Origin: an uncultured Chlamydiaceae bacterium
Lineage (GTDB): Bacteria > Chlamydiota > Chlamydiia > Chlamydiales > Parachlamydiaceae
Length of the DNA stretch: 15,707 nt
Assembly: GCA_945957185.1 (NCBI GenBank)
Contig: CAMFKA010000017.1
Location: 1 to 15,707, forward strand
Direction: 5' to 3'
Part shown: positions 5,994 to 14,143 of the stretch, one piece after another
Layout of the letters: every line of letters begins with the position of its first letter
Position numbering within the stretch: position 1 is the first letter of the stretch
Made by a program: the position numbers and the translations under genes
Notes under the pieces: generated by a model
What the model was told of the DNA's origin: nothing
The model's database searches: none
What the model saw: only the letters and a program-made list of their open reading frames with translations

Positions 5994-7391
5994 ATGGAAG
6001 ATATTGAAGTAGATTTACTGGTGATCGGCTCCGGTCCCGCAGGGCAAAAAGCGGCAATTCAAGCGTCGAAACTTGGAAAAAGCGTTGTTGTTGTCGAAAA
6101 ATTGCCCCAACCCGGGGGAAATTGTCTTTACAATGGAACGATTCCGTCTAAGTCGCTAAGAGAAGCGATTTTAGATCTTACGCGCTTCAGCGAACGCAGT
6201 TTCTACGGCGCAGACTTCCAACCTCAAAATGTGACCATTGCCGAGTTGCAAAAACGGCTTTCCCAGGTGATCGATCAGGAAAGAGTTCTCATCGAGAGGC
6301 AATTCACTAAAAATAATATTCGATTGATCCAGGGGACAGCCCGATTTGAAAATGCGCATCAAGTGATGGTAGTCGATGACGATTTTCGTTTGCGCTACCA
6401 GATTAAGCCTTCTGTTGTTGTCATTGCCACGGGCTCCAAGCCGCGGAATCCGAACAACATCCCTTTCGACAATGAAGTCATCCTCGATTCCACTCGTCTT
6501 CTAGGAATCGATAAAGTGCCGAAGTCATTGATTGTCCTAGGGGGAGGGATCATTGGGTCCGAATATGCCAGTTTTTTTGCGACGCTAGGGAGTGAAGTGA
6601 CGATCGTCGACAAAAGAAATCATATTCTGCCGCTCCTCGACGATGAGATAGGATTGATATTGCAAACATTTTTAACGGATTTGGGTTTAAAGTTCGTCGG
6701 AAATAAAGAGCCAAAAGAGATTGCTAGAGTGGGTGACCGAGCGATGGTCACCTGCACCGATGGGACAGTATTGGAAGCTGAAGCCTTACTTTACGCTTTA
6801 GGCCGCACTGCGAATGTCGCATCGCTTCAAATTGAAAATGCCGGTTTGGAAGTGAGCGATCGTGGCTACATCCCCGTCAATGCGTTATTTCAGACCGTAG
6901 TGCCTCACATCTACGCTGTCGGCGACGTGATCGGCGGGCCGTCATTGGCATCCACAAGTATGGAGCAGGGTAGATTAGCGGCGAGGCATGCTTTTGGAGC
7001 CCAAACGCACCATTTTCCTACCTTTTATCCAATCGGCATTTATACGATACCGGAGATTTCTAGCTGTGGCTATACGGAAGAGGAGTTAAAGGAACTGGGC
7101 TTTCGGTATGAAGTGGGACGAGCGCATTATTACGAAATAGCTCGTAGTCACATTGTCGGTAGCAATATCGGAATGTTCAAAATTTTATTCCACGCCGAAA
7201 CGCTTCAAATTTTGGGGATTCATATTATCGGTAGAAGTGCTACAGAGGTGATTCACATCGGACAGGTGGCAACTAATTTCAATGCCCGCATCGATTATTT
7301 CATCGATCAAGTCTTCAACTATCCCACCTATGCCGAAGGGTACCGCGTAGCGGCGCTTAATGGCTTCAACAAGATTAAGCACCGCCACTAA
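5994..7391 (+). CDS. sthA: Soluble (Si-specific) NAD(P)+ transhydrogenase
   Basis: This cytoplasmic FAD enzyme moves reducing equivalents between NADPH and NAD+ (EC 1.6.1.1). The 465 residues match SthA/UdhA length and layout: an N-terminal FAD fold with GSGPAGQKAA near residue 13, the active-site region GGNCLYNGTIPSK near residues 42-54, a second nucleotide fold with GGGIIGSEYASFF near 183-195, the FAD-binding AVGDVIGGPSLAS stretch near 308, and the C-terminal FNYPTYAEGYRVAALNG interface. The key point is that the second cysteine of the redox disulfide found in dihydrolipoamide dehydrogenase is Thr here, and the catalytic His of HxxP is Asn, exactly as in E. coli SthA. This rules out the lipoamide enzyme. 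The ribosome site is weak (AAAG). The stop codon abuts the clpB stop with no base between them. For an intracellular bacterium with limited NADPH routes, it would balance the two pools. Confidence 0.92.
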   Translation: MEDIEVDLLVIGSGPAGQKAAIQASKLGKSVVVVEKLPQPGGNCLYNGTIPSKSLREAILDLTRFSERSFYGADFQPQNVTIAELQKRLSQVIDQERVLIERQFTKNNIRLIQGTARFENAHQVMVVDDDFRLRYQIKPSVVVIATGSKPRNPNNIPFDNEVILDSTRLLGIDKVPKSLIVLGGGIIGSEYASFFATLGSEVTIVDKRNHILPLLDDEIGLILQTFLTDLGLKFVGNKEPKEIARVGDRAMVTCTDGTVLEAEALLYALGRTANVASLQIENAGLEVSDRGYIPVNALFQTVVPHIYAVGDVIGGPSLASTSMEQGRLAARHAFGAQTHHFPTFYPIGIYTIPEISSCGYTEEELKELGFRYEVGRAHYYEIARSHIVGSNIGMFKILFHAETLQILGIHIIGRSATEVIHIGQVATNFNARIDYFIDQVFNYPTYAEGYRVAALNGFNKIKHRH

Positions 7392-9986
7392 TTATTTAGT
7401 GCTGTATTGCACCTTTCCATCTTTCATGATCAGTTTGACATTGTCTTTGTGCACAATTTTTCCTTCCAAAATAGCTTTGGAAAGTAAATTGACAACATCT
7501 TGCTGAATCAGCCGTTTTAATGGACGCGCGCCATAGAATTGATCGTATCCCTCTTCAGCCAAGAATTTCAGCACCTCGTCGCTCCAGGTGAGCGAGATCT
7601 CTCTTTCCCTGAGACGTTTGACCAACTGATTCAGTTGGATCACGACAATTTTTTCCATATCTTCCCGCTTCAGTGGGAGGAAGGGTAGAATCTCATCCAA
7701 ACGGTTTAAAAATTCCGGACGGAAATGCGCCTTTAGGATCGGCTCTAAAAGGTCTAAGATCGCTTCTTTGCTTAACGTGGATTTTGAGTGTCCCATTTTT
7801 TCTAGAAGTTGTTCCGAACCTAAATTCGAGGTCATAATAAAGATCGCGTTCTTACAATTGACAACGCGACCTTTACTGTCTGTGATCCTACCGTCGTCAA
7901 ATATTTGCAGTAAAATGTTGAAGACATCGTGATTGGCTTTTTCAATTTCATCGAAAAGCACAACGCTATAGGGGCGTCTACGAAGCGCTTCTGTCAATTG
8001 CCCCCCTTCATCATACCCTACGTAGCCGGGAGGGGAACCAATGAGTTTGGAAACGCTATGCTTCTCCATATATTCCGACATGTCTAAACGGATCAACGCA
8101 TCTTCCTGATTGAAAAGCTGCTCGGCGAGTGCTTTTGCAAGCTCGGTTTTTCCCACCCCTGTGGGACCCAAAAAGAGAAATGCGCCGATAGGACGTCCGG
8201 GGTCTGAAAGCCCGCTTCGCGAGCGTCGGATCGCTTCGCTGATGGCAGTGATAGCAAAGTCTTGACCCACGACCCGCTTTTCTAGCTCTTTCTCGAGGTG
8301 TAGCAATTTTTCTGCTTCCCCCTCTAGCATCTTCTTCACAGGCACGCCAGTCCATTTGGAGACGATGTGAGCGATGAGATTTTCGTCCACCTCCTCTTGC
8401 AGGAGTCGATTGGGCTTGTTGTTCAGCTTATTCTGAGCCTCTTCGATCTCTTTTTGAACTCTTGGAATGACGTTGTAGCGCAATTCTGCGACTTTATTAT
8501 ACTCGGCTTTTCGGTCGAGCTCCTCCTCTTCGAATCGCAGCTTCTCTAACTCGTTCTTTTTTTCTTTCAATTCGTCGATGAGTTTTTTCTCTTGATCCCA
8601 CTGTTGATTAAGAACCGAGAGTTCCTCTTTGATCTCGGCAATTTTTCCCTGCAATTTTTTTGCTTCCTCTTTGGAGCTAGGGGAGTTCTCTCGATTGAGA
8701 GCTTCCTGTTCCACGATCAAACTTGCAAGTTCCCTCTCTTTCGTATCAATCGGCAGGGGACGGCTTCCCAGCTGCATCCGTATCAAGCTTGCGGCTTCGT
8801 CGATAAGGTCGATCGCCTTATCAGGCAGTCTTCGGTCGGTAATGTAACGATAGGACAGAAACACAGCAGCATGGATGGCTGATTCTGTGATCCTCACTCC
8901 ATGATAAATTTCGTAGCGCTCTTTCAGACCACGCAAGATGGCAATCGAGTCTTCCAGGCTTGGTTCATTGACCATTACAGGCTGAAAGCGGCGCTCTAAC
9001 GCAGCGTCTTTTTCAATGTATTTTTGGTACTCGTTGAGAGTGGTGGCTCCGATACAGTGGAGAGTCCCTCTTGCTAAAGAAGGCTTTAGGAGGTTGGCAG
9101 CGTCCATCGCGCCTTCTGTCGCTCCTGCACCGACAAGGGTGTGAATCTCGTCGATGAAGAGAATGATTTTCCCTTCATTTTTTTCGATGTCGCCTAAAAT
9201 GCCTTTTAAGCGCTCTTCAAACTCTCCGCGGTATTTTGTACCCGCAATGAGCGTTCCCATATCCAAAGTGAGAAGCTCTTTGTTTTTTAGGGAGTCAGGA
9301 ACGTCGTCAGTGGCGATACGCAGTGCTAGCCCCTCCGCAATCGCAGTTTTTCCTACGCCGGGATCTCCAATAAGCAATGGGTTATTTTTGGTGCGGCGAC
9401 TTAACACCTGCATCGTCCTACGGATCTCTTCATCCCTTCCGATAACGGGATCGAGTTTCCCTTTCCTGGCCATTGCCGTAAGGTTTTTTGTGAATTTTTC
9501 TAACGTTTGTAAGCTTGATTCTGCTGTAGGGGAGTCCATATGTCGATCACCTCGTATTTGTTTGATTTTTTCTTCAACTTGCTTGGTATTGATTTTAGAG
9601 AGCTCTTTCCAGGAAGAAAACGGCTCACCGGCATTCTTCCAATACGCTAGCAGCAAATGATCGCTGGAGATGTAGCTATCTTTCCATTGGTCAGCAATTT
9701 GCTGAGCCTCTTGAATTCTATTTTGGAAGCCTCTCGAAGGCGTAGGTTCGTTAGCGGAGCTTCCCTGTACGGTCGGTTGCTTGCTGATGTGTGATTCCAC
9801 TTCGCTTTTGAGTCGAGCAGTATCTAAATTGAGCCCTCGAAAAAATGTAGCAAAATACCCTTCCGGATCACTTATTAAAGCTAATAACAAATGGTTTTCA
9901 GAAATTTCAGGATTTCTGTTTTGCTTAGCCATTTCGAAGGATTGTTGAATGGCCTGCGCGACATGTTCAGTAAAGTTTTGCGACAT
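7392..9986 (-). CDS. clpB: ATP-dependent disaggregase ClpB (Hsp100)
   Basis: ClpB is a hexameric AAA+ machine that threads proteins out of aggregates together with DnaK. The 864 residues carry all expected parts: the N-terminal Clp repeat domain (about 1-145), first ATPase domain with Walker A GDPGVGKT (207-214), pore-loop Tyr in KYRGEF (about 252), Walker B LFIDE (276-280) and Arg fingers (332-333), the coiled-coil middle domain (about 400-525) that tells ClpB from ClpA and ClpC, and the second ATPase domain with Walker A GPTGVGKT (607-614), pore loop GYVGYDE and Walker B VLFDE (676-680). The start at 9984-9986 is chosen because it has AGAGGG four bases upstream, gives the normal ClpB length, and the promoter lies just above it. 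Two in-frame upstream ATGs would be outside the transcript or lack a ribosome site. No CIRCE operator is visible. It is convergent with sthA. Confidence 0.97.
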   Translation of the reverse strand: MSQNFTEHVAQAIQQSFEMAKQNRNPEISENHLLLALISDPEGYFATFFRGLNLDTARLKSEVESHISKQPTVQGSSANEPTPSRGFQNRIQEAQQIADQWKDSYISSDHLLLAYWKNAGEPFSSWKELSKINTKQVEEKIKQIRGDRHMDSPTAESSLQTLEKFTKNLTAMARKGKLDPVIGRDEEIRRTMQVLSRRTKNNPLLIGDPGVGKTAIAEGLALRIATDDVPDSLKNKELLTLDMGTLIAGTKYRGEFEERLKGILGDIEKNEGKIILFIDEIHTLVGAGATEGAMDAANLLKPSLARGTLHCIGATTLNEYQKYIEKDAALERRFQPVMVNEPSLEDSIAILRGLKERYEIYHGVRITESAIHAAVFLSYRYITDRRLPDKAIDLIDEAASLIRMQLGSRPLPIDTKERELASLIVEQEALNRENSPSSKEEAKKLQGKIAEIKEELSVLNQQWDQEKKLIDELKEKKNELEKLRFEEEELDRKAEYNKVAELRYNVIPRVQKEIEEAQNKLNNKPNRLLQEEVDENLIAHIVSKWTGVPVKKMLEGEAEKLLHLEKELEKRVVGQDFAITAISEAIRRSRSGLSDPGRPIGAFLFLGPTGVGKTELAKALAEQLFNQEDALIRLDMSEYMEKHSVSKLIGSPPGYVGYDEGGQLTEALRRRPYSVVLFDEIEKANHDVFNILLQIFDDGRITDSKGRVVNCKNAIFIMTSNLGSEQLLEKMGHSKSTLSKEAILDLLEPILKAHFRPEFLNRLDEILPFLPLKREDMEKIVVIQLNQLVKRLREREISLTWSDEVLKFLAEEGYDQFYGARPLKRLIQQDVVNLLSKAILEGKIVHKDNVKLIMKDGKVQYSTK

Positions 9987-10011
9987 AAGACCCTCTTGAT
10001 TTATAAGCTTC

Positions 10012-10040
10012 ATGATATAAGGAGATTTAGCTCTTGTCAA
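10012..10040 (-). promoter_or_regulatory. Near-consensus promoter of clpB
   Basis: The minus strand has a perfect TTGACA (complement of 10035-10040), 17 bases, then TATCAT (complement of 10012-10017, five of six). Transcription would begin near 10005, about 19 bases before the clpB start codon. This is a housekeeping-type promoter. Confidence 0.75.
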
Positions 10041-10068
10041 TCCAACAGCCGATGCGTTTGTACATAAA

Positions 10069-10074
10069 AAGGAG
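10069..10074 (+). promoter_or_regulatory. Ribosome-binding site that fixes the kinase-like gene start
   Basis: AAGGAG lies six bases before the ATG at 10081. It selects this ATG over the TTG at 10075, which overlaps the end of the site. Confidence 0.85.
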
Positions 10075-10080
10075 TTGTCT

Positions 10081-11352
10081 ATGAGTGCTACCAATAACAC
10101 ATCTCTTCAAGATTACCAAGCGTGTATCTCGAATAGTATTGTTCCAAGTTATTCTTTATCAAGGCTTTCTGTTGAAGAGAGGGTGTCGATGGCAGCACTA
10201 CCGCCGTCGTTGATAGCCGAACGAGTTGCCGGAGCTCTCGAGCAAGTTCCCTGGAAGTTAGTCGAAAACGAACTCCCCAAAGAAGAATTTACTAAAATAC
10301 TCACGTATGTCGAAGAGAATCGCCATCAACTGGAAGTTTTGAAAAAAGGGCGAGCTTTTTTTGTTCTTAGGGAGGAGCACAAAGGGCTGGTGCGCAGGCT
10401 TATCGTAGATAAATTTGGTGATATTAATATATTCGTAAAGAAGAAGTGTGAGAAATATACAAAATTCACCATGAGAGGAGATGCTAAATATGTGTATAGA
10501 GTTTATGTCCTGGGACAGCAGGCTTTAAGAGCATTTGGCAATTCTCCGATCCGTTATACCAATGAAGGTCTATCCAGACGTGTCGACCAGCTGTCTCTTA
10601 TGCAGTGTTTTAATGAAGACAAAATCGGACAGCTGTTTCAGGAGACACCTCATGTCGTCCATTATTATGATGTATTTTATTATAGGAACGCAAAAGGACG
10701 CGTTGGAGGTCGCACCAAACAAGGGATACTGATGCCGTATTATGAAGGGGGAACATTGGAAAAAATGGTTTCTTTGGATCTTAAAATCAATCGAGAACTG
10801 TTAGAGATGTTTTTAGGGGTCGTAAGAGGTGTAAAAGCTATCTCTGCCGCTAAAGTGATACACCGCGATCTCAAACCCGAGAATATTTTTTTGGATGTCA
10901 CACCCGAAGGAAAGAAAATTCCTGTCATCGGAGATTTTGGACTTGCTGTCATGGAAGAGGATAAATCATTTTGCAGAACAGTTTTCGGTCCCTTGGGATA
11001 TGCAGCTCCTGAAATGAGAGCGTATCACCATACAAAACGCGAGAAAGAATTGGCATTCATTACACGTCAAGCTGATATCTACATGTTAGCGATTGTTTTC
11101 GGCGAGTTGACTTTGGGAAAAGAGGCTGAGTATGATCGTATGTCAAACACGGTAAATAAAGGTTATATCGAATGGGAAGAGCCTTCGGAAACGGAGAATC
11201 CATGGGAGCATTTGGTTTATTTGATGTCTAGAACCGATCCCAAACAGCGTCCCACAATCGAGGAAATTGAAGCCAAAATATTGAAGATATTAGAGACAAT
11301 GCCGTTTGAATCACCCACAGCATCAACGAGTGATTCCGACGACTTTGTTTAA
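10081..11352 (+). CDS. Hanks-type Ser/Thr protein kinase-like protein with degenerate N-lobe
   Basis: The C-lobe of the 423-residue protein is a textbook eukaryotic-type kinase: catalytic loop HRDLKPEN (261-268, base Asp263), DFG (285-287), the activation-segment end AAPEM (308-312), the helix-F Asp (about 332, in QADIYMLAIVF) and the helix-I Arg in DPKQRPT (390). The N-lobe is unusual. No GxGxxG loop is evident, the place of the ATP-anchoring Lys seems to hold Arg (ALRAF, about 148-152), and no clear helix-C Glu follows; an Asp near 169 may stand in. About 120 residues precede the kinase fold and match nothing I know. There is no membrane segment, so unlike PknD-type kinases it is soluble. 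A Ser/Thr/Asp-rich tail ends the protein. It could be a host-directed effector or a kinase with altered ATP binding. It diverges from clpB, and the 94-bp gap shows no convincing plus-strand promoter. Confidence 0.85.
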   Translation: MSATNNTSLQDYQACISNSIVPSYSLSRLSVEERVSMAALPPSLIAERVAGALEQVPWKLVENELPKEEFTKILTYVEENRHQLEVLKKGRAFFVLREEHKGLVRRLIVDKFGDINIFVKKKCEKYTKFTMRGDAKYVYRVYVLGQQALRAFGNSPIRYTNEGLSRRVDQLSLMQCFNEDKIGQLFQETPHVVHYYDVFYYRNAKGRVGGRTKQGILMPYYEGGTLEKMVSLDLKINRELLEMFLGVVRGVKAISAAKVIHRDLKPENIFLDVTPEGKKIPVIGDFGLAVMEEDKSFCRTVFGPLGYAAPEMRAYHHTKREKELAFITRQADIYMLAIVFGELTLGKEAEYDRMSNTVNKGYIEWEEPSETENPWEHLVYLMSRTDPKQRPTIEEIEAKILKILETMPFESPTASTSDSDDFV

Positions 11353-11368
11353 ACCAGTAAAAATCAAT

Positions 11369-11544
11369 CTTCAAGGAACGATAGCAAGATTACGCGGAGG
11401 CGCGGGGACGCAGGGACGCGGAGAAAATTCGAAAGTGGTAAAGGGGATCTCATTGTCTAGAAAAAATCACAATTACATTCTTTTATAAAAGAAAAAACTC
11501 CGCGTCTCCGCGTCTCCGCGTAATCTTGCTATCGTTCCTTGAAG
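11369..11544. repeat. 176-bp element with long terminal inverted repeats (MITE-like)
   Basis: The outer 31 bases (11369-11399 and 11514-11544) are perfect inverted repeats. They continue inward into tandem 8-base units ACGCGGAG: four imperfect units on the left (to 11423) and three perfect units on the right (from 11498). The 74-bp centre is AT-rich and contains a 16-bp palindrome at 11478-11493. It codes for nothing. It sits exactly between two convergent genes, 16 bp after the kinase-like gene stop and 8 bp after the beta-barrel gene stop. I see no target-site duplication. As RNA it would form a very stable long hairpin in either direction and could end transcription from both sides, although no clear U-tract follows. 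Confidence 0.9.
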
Positions 11545-11552
11545 TCGGCTGA

Positions 11553-12476
11553 CTAGAACCGGACGGAAGCCTCTCCGCCTACATAAGGAGCGCCATCAAA
11601 CTCAAATTTCCGTGTGTGCTTGTGGTTCTTATTGGAGATCCTCACATTACCTCCAAACGTCCAACCCGCATGCACGTTGAGGTTGACAAAGCTTCTCCAG
11701 ACATAATTGGCACCAAGTTCCACGCCGGCATTGCGGTACTCCCAAATCCCTTCAGGAAGGCGGGAGTTTTCGTCGATGCGGTGACGATTCCAGAAGAAAC
11801 GGCCGGCAGCGGTGAAGCTGAGGCAATCGTTATAATTGTATAAAACGGAAATATTGATAGGGAATACTGCGCTGACCACCCATTTATCGCAGAAGTTCCA
11901 GTCGAACCCGAGGATGGGGAGGATTTTATCGATTTTCAACCCTGTCCATCCCATAAATCCGACGTGGACACCTACGACATCGTTATAGTCGTATCTTCCC
12001 CATAGGAGGAGGTCATAGGTGGAGTAATTGTTTAAGCCGACGTTTTTGCTATCCATGTTAATAGAAGCGTACCCTTGCCAAGTCCAACCGCAAAGACGTT
12101 GCGTGACGCCTGCTAGAGCGATGCAGTAATTGTTGAAGTATTTTTGATCGTAGAGTGGGTTTCGATTCCAATAGAGCGCTGTGGAGTTAAATGCAACCTG
12201 TGCGAGGAGAGCTTCTTTGTAGCAGTCGTTGTAGTAGAAAACTCCGCTGATATCCGCTTGTGATTCGCTGTAGTGAAGTTTTTCCCCTTTGAAAAATTTT
12301 CCATTGGTAGTCTTTGAGCTTCCGATCACGTCAGTACGCACGTCGATTTTAAATGGAGTAGGACGTTCATTAAGGGTATCTATACGCTCTGAACCGTAGT
12401 CTCCGCTATCGACATCAGCGGAAAGAGTGTGGAGGCTCATAAAAATGCTAGCAAAAAAGCACAATCTCAGTTTCAT
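11553..12476 (-). CDS. Putative outer-membrane beta-barrel protein (DUF6268-like)
   Basis: The 307-residue protein has a classical signal peptide (Lys2 and Arg4, hydrophobic core to about residue 20, cleavage after Leu-Ser-Ala near residue 21). The mature part is a run of aromatic-rich strand-like blocks with many Tyr-Asn and Trp residues, short turns, and a C-terminal Phe, as expected for an outer-membrane barrel. The stretch around ILPILGFDWNFCDKW followed by a second strand pair recalls the DUF6268 family, but I am not sure of it. The start at 12474-12476 is chosen because it opens the signal peptide and has AGGAG eight to nine bases upstream; extending the frame upstream runs into recN coding sequence. 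It has its own promoter at the 3' end of recN. The function is unknown. The stop is only 8 bp from the long inverted-repeat element. Confidence 0.75.
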   Translation of the reverse strand: MKLRLCFFASIFMSLHTLSADVDSGDYGSERIDTLNERPTPFKIDVRTDVIGSSKTTNGKFFKGEKLHYSESQADISGVFYYNDCYKEALLAQVAFNSTALYWNRNPLYDQKYFNNYCIALAGVTQRLCGWTWQGYASINMDSKNVGLNNYSTYDLLLWGRYDYNDVVGVHVGFMGWTGLKIDKILPILGFDWNFCDKWVVSAVFPINISVLYNYNDCLSFTAAGRFFWNRHRIDENSRLPEGIWEYRNAGVELGANYVWRSFVNLNVHAGWTFGGNVRISNKNHKHTRKFEFDGAPYVGGEASVRF

Positions 12477-12500
12477 TTGGCAGTCTCCTATTAAAGCGCA

Positions 12501-12530
12501 CTTATACACATTCAAATAAATTGTTAGCAA
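12501..12530 (-). promoter_or_regulatory. Candidate promoter of the beta-barrel gene
   Basis: The minus strand has TTGCTA (complement of 12525-12530), 18 bases, then TATAAG (complement of 12501-12506). The -35 box overlaps the recN stop codon, so the barrel gene can be transcribed separately from recN. The predicted leader is about 20 bases. Confidence 0.5.
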
Positions 12531-14143
12531 ACATTTCCAAGCATACGCTCGATTTCTTGCTTTCTTCCCTTTATATCCAGCTTTTCGACTCGTGTGAATG
12601 TTCGCCCCTCGTGCTCCTCTTTGCGGATCTGGAGATGGTGTTCCCCAAGCTTTGCCACTTGTGCAAAATGGGTGATGCATAACACTTGGTGGGAAGCTCC
12701 GATCTCTTTCAGCTTTTGACCGATGACTACTGCTGTCGCTCCGCCGATATTCGAGTCGATTTCATCGAAAATGATTGTGGGGATAGAGGCTTTTCCGGCC
12801 AAAAGCACCTTTAGAGCTAGAAGAACGCGAGAGAGCTCTCCACCGCTAGCACATTCGCGGATGGGCATGCACTTCTCTCCTGCGTTGGGAGCAAGGAAAA
12901 ATTCGATTTTCTCTTGACCGTGAGGTCCAGGCGTGTGAGGGGAGAGTTCGACTTGAAACACAGCTTTTGGCATATTCAGCAGGCGTAGTTGTTCTGTCAA
13001 TGCCGTTTCCATTGAGGCTCCCGCAGCTTTTCTTGCTTGCGACAATCGATTCGCAAGCCCTTGCAATTTTACCTCTTCCGTTTTCAACAACTCTTTGAGG
13101 TCTTCGATCCGTTGGTCGGCATTTTTTAGGCGGGAAGCTTTCTCTTTCTGCTCGTTGCAGTACGCTTGGATCTCCGCTACTGTCGTCCCATATTTTCGTT
13201 TTAACTTGTTGATGTGACTGAGTCTTTCATCGAGCTTAGAGATCCTTTCGGGATTGATGTCGATGCGATGACGGTAGTCTCGTAGTGTGTAGAGAGCTTC
13301 TTCCAACTCAATGAATGCAGAGTGAAGGGTCGTGCTCACTTCCCCAAGGTCGGCATCCATTGCTACAAGCTCTTTTGCGAGCTGTTCACACCGGTGTAGC
13401 TGTGGTAAAACGGATCCGCGTTCCCCTTGCAAAGCGCTTAAGGCTTCATCTAATTTGGAAGCGCGCTCCTCAGCGCTGCAAAGAAGAGTATACTCTTGAA
13501 AGAGAGTGTCGTCTTCCTCTTCCTGGAGCTTTGCTTCCTCGATCTCTTCAATCTCTATTTCGCAAATCTCTATCGTACGGATTCGTTCCGCTTCCTTCGA
13601 CACAAGGGCATCAAGCTCTTGCTGTAGCTTTGACTTCTCCGACCACGACTCTCGGTATTCTACATAGAGGGGAGTGTTCTCACCATACAAATCCAGCAGC
13701 CCGCGATGTTGTTCGGGAGTACGTAGAGATTGGTTGGCGTGCTGGCCGATAATTTCAAAAAGAAGTTCGCCTATACGCTCCAGCAACGCTGCTTGTGCGA
13801 TCTGGTTGTTGATAAATGCGCGAGAGCGTCCATTTGCTAAAATTTCTCTTTTGAGAAGGATTTCGGAGCCGTCGCTATCCAAGTGATCGATTCCCGACTC
13901 TTCGAGCAGATGAGCAACTAGAGGACATTCGTTAATAGAAAATAACGCTTCGACAGATCCTTTATCGGCTCCTTTTCGCAGAATGGAGATATCGACTTTT
14001 TCTCCACGGATCAACGACAAAGCGTGTAGAATCGCAGATTTTCCTGCACCGGTTTCGCCGGTGAGGACGTTAAGGCCGTGTTCAAACGAAATGTGAGCTT
14101 CTTCGATTAGGACAAGGTTACGGATTTTTATTTGGTTGATCAT
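12524..14143 (-). CDS. recN: DNA repair protein RecN (SMC-like ATPase)
   Basis: RecN is an SMC-like ATPase that acts in recombinational repair of double-strand breaks. The 539 residues match the family in length and layout: N-terminal head with Walker A GETGAGKS (29-36), an RSRAFIN segment near 105, two coiled-coil arms (about 160-230 and 300-390), then the C-terminal head with the ABC signature SGGELSR (433-439), Walker B IIFDE (457-461) and the ITHFAQVA stretch (about 490). No key residue is missing. The coding sequence begins 26 bp inside the upstream membrane-protein gene and no good ribosome site precedes its ATG, which suggests translational coupling. It belongs to a minus-strand run with rnhC and the small membrane protein. 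Confidence 0.96.
   Translation of the reverse strand: MINQIKIRNLVLIEEAHISFEHGLNVLTGETGAGKSAILHALSLIRGEKVDISILRKGADKGSVEALFSINECPLVAHLLEESGIDHLDSDGSEILLKREILANGRSRAFINNQIAQAALLERIGELLFEIIGQHANQSLRTPEQHRGLLDLYGENTPLYVEYRESWSEKSKLQQELDALVSKEAERIRTIEICEIEIEEIEEAKLQEEEDDTLFQEYTLLCSAEERASKLDEALSALQGERGSVLPQLHRCEQLAKELVAMDADLGEVSTTLHSAFIELEEALYTLRDYRHRIDINPERISKLDERLSHINKLKRKYGTTVAEIQAYCNEQKEKASRLKNADQRIEDLKELLKTEEVKLQGLANRLSQARKAAGASMETALTEQLRLLNMPKAVFQVELSPHTPGPHGQEKIEFFLAPNAGEKCMPIRECASGGELSRVLLALKVLLAGKASIPTIIFDEIDSNIGGATAVVIGQKLKEIGASHQVLCITHFAQVAKLGEHHLQIRKEEHEGRTFTRVEKLDIKGRKQEIERMLGNVC

Noticed and set aside
5994..7391. Dihydrolipoamide dehydrogenase as the identity of the FAD enzyme.
   Set aside because: The second redox cysteine is Thr and the catalytic His is Asn, which is the SthA pattern. 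No E2 or E1 dehydrogenase genes are adjacent.
9154..9660. A 168-codon plus-strand open frame opposite clpB, with similar long frames opposite recN (13315-13752) and the DUF1207 gene (973-1371).
   Set aside because: They lie antisense to well-supported genes and have compositions typical of reverse-frame shadows, with no domain resemblance.
9987..10100. An extended ClpB start up to 38 residues upstream.
   Set aside because: The promoter lies within this stretch, the extension is absent from the family, and it would overlap the divergent kinase-like gene.
11424..11497. Target-site duplication or transposase remnant for the inverted-repeat element.
   Set aside because: The flanking bases on the two sides do not match and the centre has no coding potential, so mobility is only inferred from shape.
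11391..11520. CRISPR-like or tandem-repeat array in the ACGCGGAG units.
   Set aside because: Units are 8 bases, contiguous and without spacers, and they are mirrored on the two arms of an inverted repeat.
12477..12680. A 68-residue N-terminal extension of the beta-barrel protein.
   Set aside because: It is read from recN coding sequence in another frame, would hide the signal peptide, and the downstream ATG has a good ribosome site and promoter.
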